Assembly: GCF_017875275.1 (NCBI RefSeq)
Contig: NZ_JAGGML010000001.1
Span: 2,935,001 to 2,999,000 of the forward strand
Direction of reading: 5' to 3'
DNA length: 64,000 nucleotides
Origin: Xanthobacter flavus
GTDB lineage: Bacteria; Pseudomonadota; Alphaproteobacteria; Rhizobiales; Xanthobacteraceae
In this document: piece after piece, positions 10,453 through 17,596 of the stretch
Layout of the letters: each line of letters begins with the position of its first letter
Position numbering within the stretch: position 1 is the first letter of the stretch
Translations under genes and position numbers: made by a program
Notes under the pieces: model-generated
Database searches by the model: none
What the model was told of the DNA's origin: nothing
The model's input: only the letters and a program-made list of their open reading frames with translations

Positions 10453-10481
10453 GCGGGTGCCGCCCCACCGGCCGCACCCGC
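10453..10481 (+). terminator. Possible terminator hairpin after the enoyl-CoA hydratase gene
   Basis: GCGGGTGC (10453-10460) pairs with GCACCCGC (10474-10481) across a 13-nt loop. The following bases are only moderately T-rich (CTTCCCC), so the case is weak. Confidence 0.4.
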
Positions 10482-10579
10482 CTTCCCCATCTTTCCACGG
10501 AAGAGCGCAAGGAGCGTGTTGACAAGCAAGCCGCCCCCCCTCTATGTGTCGCGCTCCCTTCCGGCCCCAACCGGACGGG

Positions 10580-10664
10580 GCCCAGGTGGCGGAATTGGTA
10601 GACGCGCTGGTTTCAGGTACCAGTGGTGAAAGCCGTGGAGGTTCGAGTCCTCTCCTGGGCACCA
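10580..10664 (+). tRNA. tRNA-Leu (anticodon CAG)
   Basis: The acceptor stem GCCCAGG (10580-10586) pairs with CCTGGGC (10654-10660), followed by discriminator A and an encoded CCA. The anticodon stem CTGGT/ACCAG encloses the loop TTCAGGT, giving CAG. A long class II variable arm follows, then the T-arm with GGTTCGAGTCC. The gene is intact; its 3' end is the integration target of the islands that follow. Confidence 0.96.
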
Positions 10665-10665
10665 T
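10648..10665 (+). repeat. attL: tRNA-Leu 3' end, left boundary of the islands
   Basis: TCCTCTCCTGGGCACCAT (18 bp) recurs exactly at 24471-24488, and its last 17 bp at 36300-36316. It is the tRNA acceptor 3' strand plus CCA and one base, the usual crossover region for tyrosine recombinases. The tRNA gene is kept whole by this copy. Confidence 0.9.
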
Positions 10666-10727
10666 CGCTCCCCTAGAGCGTTGACGCTTCAGAACATATT
10701 GATGTAGCTGTGTTTCTCGCCGCTCAA

Positions 10728-10739
10728 ACTGGTACACAT
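10728..10739 (+). repeat. Possible arm-type site, left end of island 1
   Basis: ACTGGTACACAT occurs here and again at 24396-24407, about 60-90 bp inside each end of island 1 in the same orientation. A 12-bp match so placed could be an integrase arm site. The left copy overlaps the integrase start codon, hinting at autoregulation. With only one pair seen, this is tentative. Confidence 0.4.
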
Positions 10740-12399
10740 GAGCGGCCACATGGCTCTTCCTATGACACGCCCCACACGGCGCCCTGAGTCGTCGTTCCTG
10801 ACGTTCCGCAAGCGCACCCCCAAGGACATCCTCGCCAAGGCGAAGGGACAGGTTGTCACCATCGCGTTCCCGCAGGACAGCGAGGGGCAGCACACGGCCG
10901 CGTTCACCATTGGCCCGGAAATCAAGTTCTCTCTCAAGGCGCGCGACCCTGCTAACGCTAGGGCCAGAACCGGCTTCGCCGAATCGTTCCTTGCGCGCCA
11001 TTGGGAAGCCATCCGCAAAGGGCCTGTCTCCCTTACCCATAAGCAGACCGTCGCCCTGTCGGGGGAGGTCTACCGACTCTTTGCCGATGGCATGGAAGAC
11101 GACCCCGGTTCTGCCAAGCTGTGGGATGCGGTCCTTGCTGGCATCGCCGAAGCGATGGCAGGGCCTGTCGGGGGCGGTAGACATTTGCTCATCATCGGTG
11201 ACGAGCAGGAGCGCCGGGACATCCTGTTGGAAGAGCGGTTCGGCAAGCTGGCCGACCGCGTGCTGTCCGCTCATCATCTGGAGGTTGACCAGACCAGCCG
11301 CAAAGCACTGCTGTTTCACGCTGCAATCGCACTCAAGGATGCGGCGCTGAAGCTGGATCGCAATGTGGCTGGCGACTACCGGCCGGACCCCAATGCGGGA
11401 CGGTTCGGCGGCGCATTTGTGCCAACCTCGCAGACGGCGGCGGCAGCGGAGGGCGGAAAGGCTGTGACCTTCGCGAGCTTGGTGACGGGCTGGTGGAAGG
11501 AAGGTGAGGCGGCACGCCTCTCCCGCAAGACGCACCAAGCCTATGCCAGCGCCGTGGACCGCCTGGCCGAGCATGTCGGACACAGCGACGCCGCGCGGAT
11601 CACGGCAGACGACATCATCGGCCTGAAGAGCGCGCGCCTCGCCGCCGGGGTGAGCCCCAAGACGGTGAAGGACAGCGACCTTGCGGGGCTCAAGGCCATC
11701 TTCCGATGGGCTGTGGCCAACCGGCTGCTCCCCGCGAACCCGGCTGAGGGCATCACCGTGAAGCGGGTGAAGGCGGTCAAGCTCCGTGGAAAGGGGCTCA
11801 CGGACAAGGAAGCCGATGCCATTCTCGCAGCCGCCTTCCGCCATCAGCGGGGGCAGGAGCGGCCAAAGACGTTCGCGGCCAAGCGGTGGGTGCCATGGCT
11901 GTGCGCCTACACCGGGGCACGCGTGGGTGAGATTGCCCAACTCCGCAAACAGGATGTCCGGCAGGAAGGCGACCATTGGGTGCTCACCCTGACGCCCGAG
12001 GCGGGCGCGGTGAAGAACAAGGAGGCGCGCGAAGTCCCCCTGCATCCGCACCTTGTCGAGATGGGCTTCCCGGAGTTCGTGAGGCAGGCGGAGAATGGCC
12101 ACCTGTTCCTCACTCCGAGTCGGAGCGGGGACGTCCTTGGTCCGCTTCAGGGCGTGAAGAACCGCCTTGCCGAGTTTGCCCGTGAAGTTGTCAAAGACCC
12201 CAATGTCGCCCCGAACCATGGATGGCGCCACCGGTTCAAGACGGTGGGGCTGGAAGCGGGCGTTTCGGAACGGGTGCTGGATGCCATCTGTGGTCACGCC
12301 CCGCGAACGGTGGGAGCCGCCTACGGGGACGTGACGTTGAACGCACGGGCGGATGGCATCGCCAAGTTCCCGAGGTATCAGATCGAAACAGAGGTGTGA
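10738..12399 (+). CDS. Tyrosine-type site-specific integrase of island 1
   Basis: A 553-aa phage-type integrase, presumably responsible for integration at tRNA-Leu. The N-terminal 200 residues are a long DNA-binding arm region. A core-binding SAM-like domain follows (SRKTHQAYASAVDRL), then the catalytic domain with TGARVGEIAQLR (Arg), HGWRHRF (His-x-x-Arg) and CGHAPRTVGAAYGD (His and nucleophile Tyr). The gene starts 73 bp from the attL core, the standard arrangement. The ATG at 10738 gives the longest product; an ATG at 10762 (MTRPTRRPE) is possible. Confidence 0.92.
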   Translation: MSGHMALPMTRPTRRPESSFLTFRKRTPKDILAKAKGQVVTIAFPQDSEGQHTAAFTIGPEIKFSLKARDPANARARTGFAESFLARHWEAIRKGPVSLTHKQTVALSGEVYRLFADGMEDDPGSAKLWDAVLAGIAEAMAGPVGGGRHLLIIGDEQERRDILLEERFGKLADRVLSAHHLEVDQTSRKALLFHAAIALKDAALKLDRNVAGDYRPDPNAGRFGGAFVPTSQTAAAAEGGKAVTFASLVTGWWKEGEAARLSRKTHQAYASAVDRLAEHVGHSDAARITADDIIGLKSARLAAGVSPKTVKDSDLAGLKAIFRWAVANRLLPANPAEGITVKRVKAVKLRGKGLTDKEADAILAAAFRHQRGQERPKTFAAKRWVPWLCAYTGARVGEIAQLRKQDVRQEGDHWVLTLTPEAGAVKNKEAREVPLHPHLVEMGFPEFVRQAENGHLFLTPSRSGDVLGPLQGVKNRLAEFAREVVKDPNVAPNHGWRHRFKTVGLEAGVSERVLDAICGHAPRTVGAAYGDVTLNARADGIAKFPRYQIETEV

Positions 12400-12433
12400 C
12401 CTCTGATTTGATGCCTGGGGATGATCGCACCCA

Positions 12434-12628
12434 TCAGGCGGTGGGCTCCTGAGAGGCGGGAAGGTCGCGAAGCGCTGCCTTCCGCCATTCCGACAGGAGG
12501 AAACGCAGGACATCGGTGAAGGACGTGACCTTGCCGGGGCGGATGACGCGGTGGATGTCCCGGATGGTGGTCATGTCGGTGGCGTCGAGGCGCGCTGTGA
12601 CATGGTGGGGGTAGGCGTTGAGGGTGAT
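12434..12628 (-). CDS. Small ribbon-helix-helix-like ORF without a canonical start
   Basis: The minus strand encodes a 64-codon frame convergent with the integrase and ending at 12434. It reads VTARLDATDMTTIRDIHRVI and then TSFTDVLRFLLSEWRK, the strand-helix-helix layout of small RHH repressors. An AGGAGA site sits at 12635-12640, but the codon at the right distance (12626-12628) is ATC. The first in-frame ATG is internal, at 12574, after the RHH strand. It may use a rare ATC start, be a decayed gene, or be a shorter 46-aa protein. Confidence 0.4.
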   Translation of the reverse strand: MTLNAYPHHVTARLDATDMTTIRDIHRVIRPGKVTSFTDVLRFLLSEWRKAALRDLPASQEPTA

Positions 12629-12828
12629 TGTGTGATCTCCTAGATATAGTGTGTTACGAAAAAATCGCGCTAGATGTTGTGTTACTTGAAAACAGGGGCG
12701 CGAAAGCAGGCGAGCCGATCAAAGCGGCTCAGAAGCCCGTAGGAGTCCAAGAAGGTCGCTCGGCTAGTCCTGTAGCCTGACGATGCTCCATTGACTCCCA
12801 CGGGGCTCCCATTCGATCTGAGCGAGTC

Positions 12829-13602
12829 TCAGGCGCGGAGGTAGACGTGGTCAGCCTCACTGGGCAGAGCGTCCAGCACCAGCCGGGCCATAGGGTCGAC
12901 CTTCCCGGCGAACCGGGTCACGTCCCTGAGCAACACGGCCTTGGACTTGCAGAAGCTGCGGCTGGTCCACCGAGGGAAGCCGTCCGGTGTCTTGCCCTCG
13001 CGCCGCTGAAGGGCGAACTGGGCTCGATCCTTGGTGAGGATAACCCGCCAGCCATCGTTCAGCCGACAGACCCCCTTCCGGTACAGGTCTTCGGTCTCCT
13101 TGTTCCCACCAGGGGCAGGCGCACCGAAGGGCACGAAGCGGCCACGGCGACGGGCCATCAGCTCCGACAGAGTGCTCGGTCCTGTGTCTGTGTCGGCGCC
13201 TGGGGTGCTGTGCAGCCCAACCTCAGAGAACAGGGACGGGGCCATAGAGGCCCATTCGGGAAGGTCCAGAAGCGTTTCCATGACGGTGGGGTCGATGGTC
13301 AATCCCAGCCCAGCCACGGCCACCAACAGTTCGTCCCGCGTCGGGTGGGCACTCAGCTTGCGCCATGCCCTGCGAGAGACAGTCCCGACAGCGATGTCCC
13401 GTCGCTGGACAAGCCAAGACGATCCACCCTTGGCGAGGATCACGCGATGGCGCGGACCCAGAATGGCGGTGACAAATCCATAATCGTCGTCTCCCTCCAG
13501 AAGGCTCCGGACGGGCATGTCCTTCAGAGCGGTGGCAATGAGCTGTGCAGCCTTTGCACGAACGGCCTTGTCGATCCTGCGTTGTCGCGCGGTGGTGCTC
13601 AT
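12829..13602 (-). CDS. Hypothetical protein with an internal duplication, 257 aa
   Basis: I recognise no family. The start at 13602 (MSTTARQRRIDKAV) has a GAGG site about 6 nt upstream; longer frames lack one. Two modules resemble each other: RVILAKGGSSWLVQRR in the first third and RVILTKDRAQFALQRR in the last third, each followed by a basic W/S-rich turn and a helix. This suggests a repeated beta-rich domain, perhaps nucleic-acid binding given its charge. The gene is transcribed toward the integrase and has a long hairpin-bearing leader upstream. Confidence 0.75.
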   Translation of the reverse strand: MSTTARQRRIDKAVRAKAAQLIATALKDMPVRSLLEGDDDYGFVTAILGPRHRVILAKGGSSWLVQRRDIAVGTVSRRAWRKLSAHPTRDELLVAVAGLGLTIDPTVMETLLDLPEWASMAPSLFSEVGLHSTPGADTDTGPSTLSELMARRRGRFVPFGAPAPGGNKETEDLYRKGVCRLNDGWRVILTKDRAQFALQRREGKTPDGFPRWTSRSFCKSKAVLLRDVTRFAGKVDPMARLVLDALPSEADHVYLRA

Positions 13603-13654
13603 GGTGTGCCTCGGTGTTGGGATGATGGGTGGGGGTGGTGAAGTGGATGGGGTG

Positions 13655-13730
13655 CCAGACCAGAAGCATCCCGAGCGGTGGAAGGGCGCTCTGTGACGGC
13701 GGTCGCGCGGGAGAGATGCTTCCGGTCTGG
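13655..13730. repeat. 16-bp inverted repeat in the leader of the 257-aa gene
   Basis: CCAGACCAGAAGCATC (13655-13670) pairs with GATGCTTCCGGTCTGG (13715-13730), with 15 Watson-Crick pairs and one G-U possible, across 44 nt. On the minus strand it lies 53 nt upstream of the 257-aa start codon, so it may be a leader hairpin or a paired operator. Confidence 0.6.
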
Positions 13731-13805
13731 TCTTGGGTTGGGAAGGCAATGCCCCTCGGTCGTCGCAGACATCGACCTTCGAGCGAAACGCTCTGTGAAG
13801 GGGCG

Positions 13806-13847
13806 CCATGTCGTGAGGTCCTGCCCGTGGTGGGCGGGACGACATGG
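13806..13847. repeat. Bulged 16-bp hairpin
   Basis: CCATGTCGT (13806-13814) pairs with ACGACATGG (13839-13847). Inside, CCTGCCC (13820-13826) pairs with GGGCGGG (13832-13838) with one G-U, around the loop GTGGT. A 5-nt bulge lies on the left arm. It is a stable structure on either strand and has no T-run to make it a terminator. Confidence 0.6.
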
Positions 13848-14073
13848 GATTGGGGAGCGCGACGGCGGCACACGGGGAGGCTGACGGCCCGTCCCGACCG
13901 ACTCACTGTCATGCGAGCGGGGCGGGTATCAGCCTTCCGGTGTGTCGTTGTGTTCGGGAAAAATGATGTCCACCCCGCAGTCCCTGACTGGCAATGCGTT
14001 CGCCGTGTGATCCTGAGCGAGGCGGTCCTCTATCAGTAGGAGAGAACAAACGACAGGAGGCCCATCTGGTCGT

Positions 14074-14266
14074 GGCAGTGGCTCAAGGTATCGAGATGTT
14101 CCCTCTACGATCCCTAGGTCAGTCGGAGAGCTAGAGAACTCCTGTGGGAGGGAAACTTCGTTTCTGATCCTCTAGGCAGGTACCCATTCCGAGGTCATCA
14201 GGAGACCCTGATGTGGGACTCTGTGAGTACACCTAGAGTTAATCTTTCTCACCCCTAGGCAGTAGG
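14074..14266 (+). repeat. Structured direct repeat, copy A (193 bp)
   Basis: This aligns over its whole length with 14368-14560 at an offset of 294 bp. It can form hairpins in series: GAAAC-TTC-GTTTC (14152-14164), CATCAGG-AGAC-CCTGATG (14196-14213) and an imperfect ACTCTGTG/CCTAGAGT (14218-14239). The first hairpin differs from copy B by a compensatory A-T to G-C pair change. It ends with a stretch resembling the 3' end of the small membrane-protein gene that overlaps copy B. Confidence 0.75.
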
Positions 14267-14367
14267 GTCGAGTAAATAGGATAGCGTCGAATGGGGCGGG
14301 TAACGGCTTCCTGCGTGGCGCTGCGGTTAGAAAAAGCGATGTCCATCCCACGGGTGCGGGTGATGCT

Positions 14368-14560
14368 GGCGGTGGCTCAGGGTGTCTGATGTTCCCTATA
14401 CGATCCCGAGGTCAGTCGGAGAGCTAGAGAACTCCTGGTGGAGGGAGACTTCGTCTCTGATCCTCTGAGCAGGTCTGACAATACAGGACCATCATGTAAC
14501 CCTGATGTGGGACTCTATGAGTACACATAGAGTTAATCTTTCTCACCCTAGGGCAGTAGG
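14368..14560 (+). repeat. Structured direct repeat, copy B (193 bp)
   Basis: The second copy of the element at 14074. Its hairpins are GAGAC-TTC-GTCTC (14445-14457), an imperfect CATCATG/CCTGATG (about 14490-14507), and a perfect 8-bp stem ACTCTATG/CATAGAGT around AGTACA (14512-14533). Its right end overlaps the 3' end of the minus-strand small membrane-protein frame (stop at 14548). Confidence 0.75.
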
Positions 14561-14643
14561 AGGAGAATAATAAGGACAATCAGGAGTAGCTGCCCCGCGA
14601 CGGCCCACAACCCAACTCGGTCGTGGTCATTGAAGCGGCCCAT
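14548..14643 (-). pseudogene. Paralogue of the small membrane protein, start unclear
   Basis: From an ATG at 14643 the product is 31 aa: GRFNDHDRVGLWAV, then a hydrophobic segment LLLIVLIILLLLP. It matches the 55-aa protein at 15403-15570 (GRFNDHDRIGLWAI). The homology continues upstream in frame (HLRRRPHAGVGP against HLRRYTHPEIGP) but no ATG, GTG or TTG is available there. It is therefore either a shortened gene or a decayed duplicate. It lies just downstream of rha. Confidence 0.5.
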
Positions 14644-14750
14644 CGGGCCAACCCCAGCGTGGGGGCGGCGCCTCAGATGCGCAGGGAGGGGCGTGGGAGT
14701 CGTCTCGAGTTTTTCAGGCAGGTAGGCAGCCTGAGCATGAGAAATCGACT

Positions 14751-15179
14751 CTAGCGGCGCGCTCTGGCGATCCGAGGGCGCTCCTCCATCTGGGCCACCG
14801 TGGCCGCCAGCTGGGCAATCTCGGTCGACACCGGAGGGGGAGCCTTCAGGGCCTCCTCCATGGCGTTGAACTCGGCGATGTAGGCCAGCTTGAACTTGAG
14901 CGCCTTGGCTCCGGTGAAGCCCATGGCGAGCAGCGTGAAGCCGTCACGGGTCATGTCGAAGGAGCGAACCTGACGGGTTCCTCCGCGAGGCATTACAACG
15001 GTTTCCGACGTGGCCCCAAAATTGGGGGCACATGACGGAGCCTCGCTCATCAGCGTGTCGATGTCCCTGAGGACGTGATCGTGCCGCTTCCCGAAGTATG
15101 CCGCGACGTCCTTCGAGCTGGCGACCACGAAGCGGCCCACTGTCCTGACAATGGGCTTAGCGGTGACGAGGTCTCCCAT
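14751..15179 (-). CDS. Rha family phage regulatory protein
   Basis: A 142-aa protein of the phage regulatory Rha family, found in temperate phages and thought to influence lytic growth. Family hallmarks are VVASSKDVAAYFGKRHDHVLRDI, RSFDMTRDGFTLLAMGFTG (in parts) and the AKALKFKLAYIAEFNAME helix. The ATG at 15179 overlaps the stop of the 53-aa gene upstream (TGATG), so translation is probably coupled. It is the last intact gene of a minus-strand cassette: resolvase, membrane protein, 53-aa protein, rha. Confidence 0.85.
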   Translation of the reverse strand: MGDLVTAKPIVRTVGRFVVASSKDVAAYFGKRHDHVLRDIDTLMSEAPSCAPNFGATSETVVMPRGGTRQVRSFDMTRDGFTLLAMGFTGAKALKFKLAYIAEFNAMEEALKAPPPVSTEIAQLAATVAQMEERPRIARARR

Positions 15180-15340
15180 CAGTGGAACACTCCGTCCTGG
15201 CAGGACTGACACAGGCCGGAAATCCGGTGCTCCCGCGCCGACGCCTCGTCGTTGAACATGAAGAAGCGGACCCGCGTGCCGGTCGCTTCGTCGACCAGCT
15301 CGGTTCCCCGGTGGCCGCCAGACTCGCTTGGCCGTTCCAC
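15179..15340 (-). CDS. Small hypothetical protein (53 aa) with a CxxC, GTG start
   Basis: Read from a GTG at 15340 with a GGGG site about 8 nt upstream. The product has TGTRVRFFMFNDEASA and ends GLCQSCQDGVFH, with one Cys-x2-Cys pair that could hold half a metal site. It looks like small phage-borne proteins whose function is unknown. Its stop overlaps the rha start by one base, supporting a real gene in this cassette. Confidence 0.6.
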   Translation of the reverse strand: MERPSESGGHRGTELVDEATGTRVRFFMFNDEASAREHRISGLCQSCQDGVFH

Positions 15341-15402
15341 GCTACGTCCCCACCGTTTCGAGCTTGACGGACTCCTGCGGCGCTCTGAGGCGATCTGTGG
15401 GC

Positions 15403-15570
15403 TTATCGTCCGAGCACCAACACAGCGGCGACGATGAAGAAGACGACATGAGCCGTAATCGCCCACAACCCTATCCGGTCGTGGTCATTGAAGCGGCCTT
15501 TGGGGCCGATCTCAGGGTGTGTGTAGCGCCGAAGGTGAGGCGGTGTTTCATCCCGTAGCCACTCGCTCAT
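15403..15570 (-). CDS. Small single-pass membrane protein, 55 aa
   Basis: The product has a soluble, charged N half (SEWLRDETPPHLRRYTHPEI), a GRFNDHDRIGLWAI motif and one C-terminal transmembrane helix (HVVFFIVAAVLVLG), so a cytoplasmic N terminus is likely. Its ATG overlaps the resolvase stop (ATGA), pointing to translational coupling. A diverged copy lies at 14548-14643. The function is not known to me; its place in a phage-type cassette suggests a host- or membrane-targeted role. Confidence 0.75.
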   Translation of the reverse strand: MSEWLRDETPPHLRRYTHPEIGPKGRFNDHDRIGLWAITAHVVFFIVAAVLVLGR

Positions 15571-16142
15571 GCCTCTGCTCCCTGTCCCTGAACGATCCGG
15601 TAGACGCTCCCCCTGCCAATCCCGACAGCCGCAGCGATCTCGGTGGGCGTCTTCCCTTCGCGGTGGAGCCGCATCACCTCTTCCGACTTCGCCCGCGCGG
15701 TGGGCTTACGACCGAGGTATTTCCCCTCTGCCTTCGCCTTGGCGATGCCCTCCCTCTGGCGCTCCAACATCATCTCACGCTCGAACTGCGCGAAGCCCGC
15801 GAAGATGGTGAGGATCAGGCGCCCCGTCGCGCTCTTGGTGTCGACCACCTCGCCACCGAGGTTCAGCACTCGGAGACCCACTCCCTTCGCATCGAGGTCG
15901 CGGACGATCTCCCACAGGTGGATGGTGGAGCGGGCAAGCCTGTCGATCTTGGTGATGACGAGGGTGTCCCCCTCCCGCACGAACTCCAGCGCCTGCTTCA
16001 GCCTGTCCCGGTCCCCAACCGAGGACACATGCTCGGCAAACACCTTGCCGCATCCCGCCGCATCGAGGTCGCGTCGCTGGGCCTCAAGCCCTGCCTCCTG
16101 TTCGGTGGTGGAGGTCCGCGCGTAACCGACCAACATCCCCAT
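15567..16142 (-). CDS. Serine recombinase (resolvase/invertase family)
   Basis: A 191-aa small serine recombinase that would invert or resolve DNA at short sites. The catalytic serine is in VGYARTSTTEQ. The conserved region VITKIDRLARS and the long E-helix FAQFEREMMLERQREGI are present, and a C-terminal Hin-type HTH ends the protein (TPTEIAAAVGIGRGSVYRI). The start at 16142 has a GGGAGG site 8 nt upstream. It heads a coupled four-gene cassette. It could act on the 294-bp-spaced repeats nearby, but nothing shows this. Confidence 0.92.
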   Translation of the reverse strand: MGMLVGYARTSTTEQEAGLEAQRRDLDAAGCGKVFAEHVSSVGDRDRLKQALEFVREGDTLVITKIDRLARSTIHLWEIVRDLDAKGVGLRVLNLGGEVVDTKSATGRLILTIFAGFAQFEREMMLERQREGIAKAKAEGKYLGRKPTARAKSEEVMRLHREGKTPTEIAAAVGIGRGSVYRIVQGQGAEA

Positions 16143-16517
16143 GTGCCCTGCCTCCCGGCCTTCGGCGTCCAAAAGGTCTAGAGATGAGAGTCGGAACCGT
16201 CCGAAATGTCAAGTCCATCCTATTGGACGCAATCGCGAGCGTCACCGGACGCGTCCGCATGGGCAGGGTCTATTGGGCGGCGAGGGATGACGGTCGCCGG
16301 GCGAGTCGCATACGCTGTTAACGTTTCGGTGGTGCATAGGGTGAGCGGAGCCGGGGGCAAGAGGGAGTGTGAGGGTGGAAATTTCTGCACATCCATCTGA
16401 AGATCTGTGTATTTGCGCTATTGGGTAAAGATGAGCTGTGCGCAGGCTATTGAACGCGATCGGTGGCTAAAATATTAAAGCGTAGGTCGCTTGTAAGGCG
16501 CTTGTAGGTCGAGGGCG
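16143..16517. other. 375-bp intergenic region, divergent promoters
   Basis: It separates the resolvase cassette (minus) from the GIY-YIG gene (plus). It becomes AT-rich after about 16370 (TAAAATATTAAAG near 16470) and holds a short imperfect repeat GCTTGTAAGGC/GCTTGTAGGTC just before the GIY-YIG start. I see no protein or RNA gene. Confidence 0.6.
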
Positions 16518-17303
16518 ATGATGGCCAATAAAATATTCTCTTACGAAGTGGCAGAGCAGTTGCGGGCTTACGTTTATCGCTTAATCGATCCCCGCGACGA
16601 AAAGACGTTTTATGTTGGAAAGGGAAGAGGTAACCGCGTTTTTCAGCACGCTATTGAAGCCAACGTCGCTGAGGAACAAGAGACCGATATCATGGGGTTG
16701 AAACTAAATCACATCCGGGAAATTCAACGTTCAGGGCATGAGGTTAAGTACGTCATACACCGTCATGGCATGGATGATGACACGGCCTTTCAAGTTGAAG
16801 CAGCCCTTATTGATGCCTATGTTGATATGAATCCGGATCTGCGAAATTCAATCAGAGGGCATAATGCCTCAATATACGGCGTAGCAACTGTTGAAGAAAT
16901 TCTTGGACGATACAATCTGCCGCCGCTTGAAGTCAGGAGCGGAGAGAAGTTATTGGCGATCACTATCAACAAGCTACGTGGTCGGCGCGATCAGGAGGTT
17001 ATTTTCGATCTGATACGTTACTGCTGGCCTCTCAGTCGGAAGCGTGCCGAGACCGTGGATTATGTGCTGGCAGTCGACCGCGGAGTGGTCGTCGGTGTCT
17101 TCAAGCCCCTGAGCTGGGCTCCAGCCCGCGCTTCTGACTTTCCCGACATTCGCGACTTAGTTGACGAGCCACATCGGCTGGCATTCCAGGGTGAGCGTGC
17201 CCCTAAGGATGTCTGGGAGTTCTACGTGGGCGAGCATGGCAAACGCATTAATCCCAGCGACCTACCGCCCGCCCGCCAGTCCTGCCGGTACATTAACTGC
17301 TGA
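16518..17303 (+). CDS. GIY-YIG domain protein (LEM-3-like)
   Basis: A 261-aa protein opening with a GIY-YIG-type nuclease domain: YVYRLIDPRDEKTFYVGKG, then NRVFQHAIEA, a conserved HGMDDDTAF and the glutamate-bearing QVEAALIDAYV. It resembles uncharacterised bacterial LEM-3-like GIY-YIG proteins. The C half has a second unknown domain (DYVLAVDRGVVVGVFKPLSW, VWEFYVGEHGKRI), perhaps modified-DNA or nucleotide binding. The gene is AT-rich relative to its neighbours, a sign of recent transfer. It sits beside the type I restriction operon; a defence role is likely but inferred. Confidence 0.8.
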   Translation: MMANKIFSYEVAEQLRAYVYRLIDPRDEKTFYVGKGRGNRVFQHAIEANVAEEQETDIMGLKLNHIREIQRSGHEVKYVIHRHGMDDDTAFQVEAALIDAYVDMNPDLRNSIRGHNASIYGVATVEEILGRYNLPPLEVRSGEKLLAITINKLRGRRDQEVIFDLIRYCWPLSRKRAETVDYVLAVDRGVVVGVFKPLSWAPARASDFPDIRDLVDEPHRLAFQGERAPKDVWEFYVGEHGKRINPSDLPPARQSCRYINC

Positions 17304-17596
17304 CGTCGCCGACGAAGTGTAATCTAAGGCGCTAGCGAAGGCCTCTCAATCTACCAATTCGCTCAAAATGGATTGAGCGCGCGTTTGGGCGTTGCGTGTC
17401 TTCATCACTGCCGTTGGTTGCCCGCTCTGCCAACAGAGCCAGTCATAGGGGTCGCGGCTCCCTTTGCTTGGATCTTGCTGCCGCATCGCGCTATGACATC
17501 TCAATGCCCTCTCGCCGATCATACAAGTCGGGGGATATGGGGGGAGCGTTTCGTCTGCACGGAGGGAATATGTGTCCGTAAATCGGAGCACGGATT

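Larger units (their letters stand above)
13603..14547. other. 945-bp non-coding, hairpin-rich region of island 1
   Basis: I find no credible protein gene here. The stretch holds two long inverted repeats (13655-13730, 13806-13847) and both copies of a 193-bp direct repeat (14074-14266; the second copy runs on to 14560). It could contain divergent promoters for the 257-aa gene, structured RNAs, or a replication/packaging signal; nothing seen decides between these. Confidence 0.7.

Noticed and set aside
14074-14560. CRISPR array or tandem tRNA-like genes
   Set aside because: There are only two 193-bp copies, with no short repeats and spacers, no cas genes, and no acceptor/T-arm pattern.
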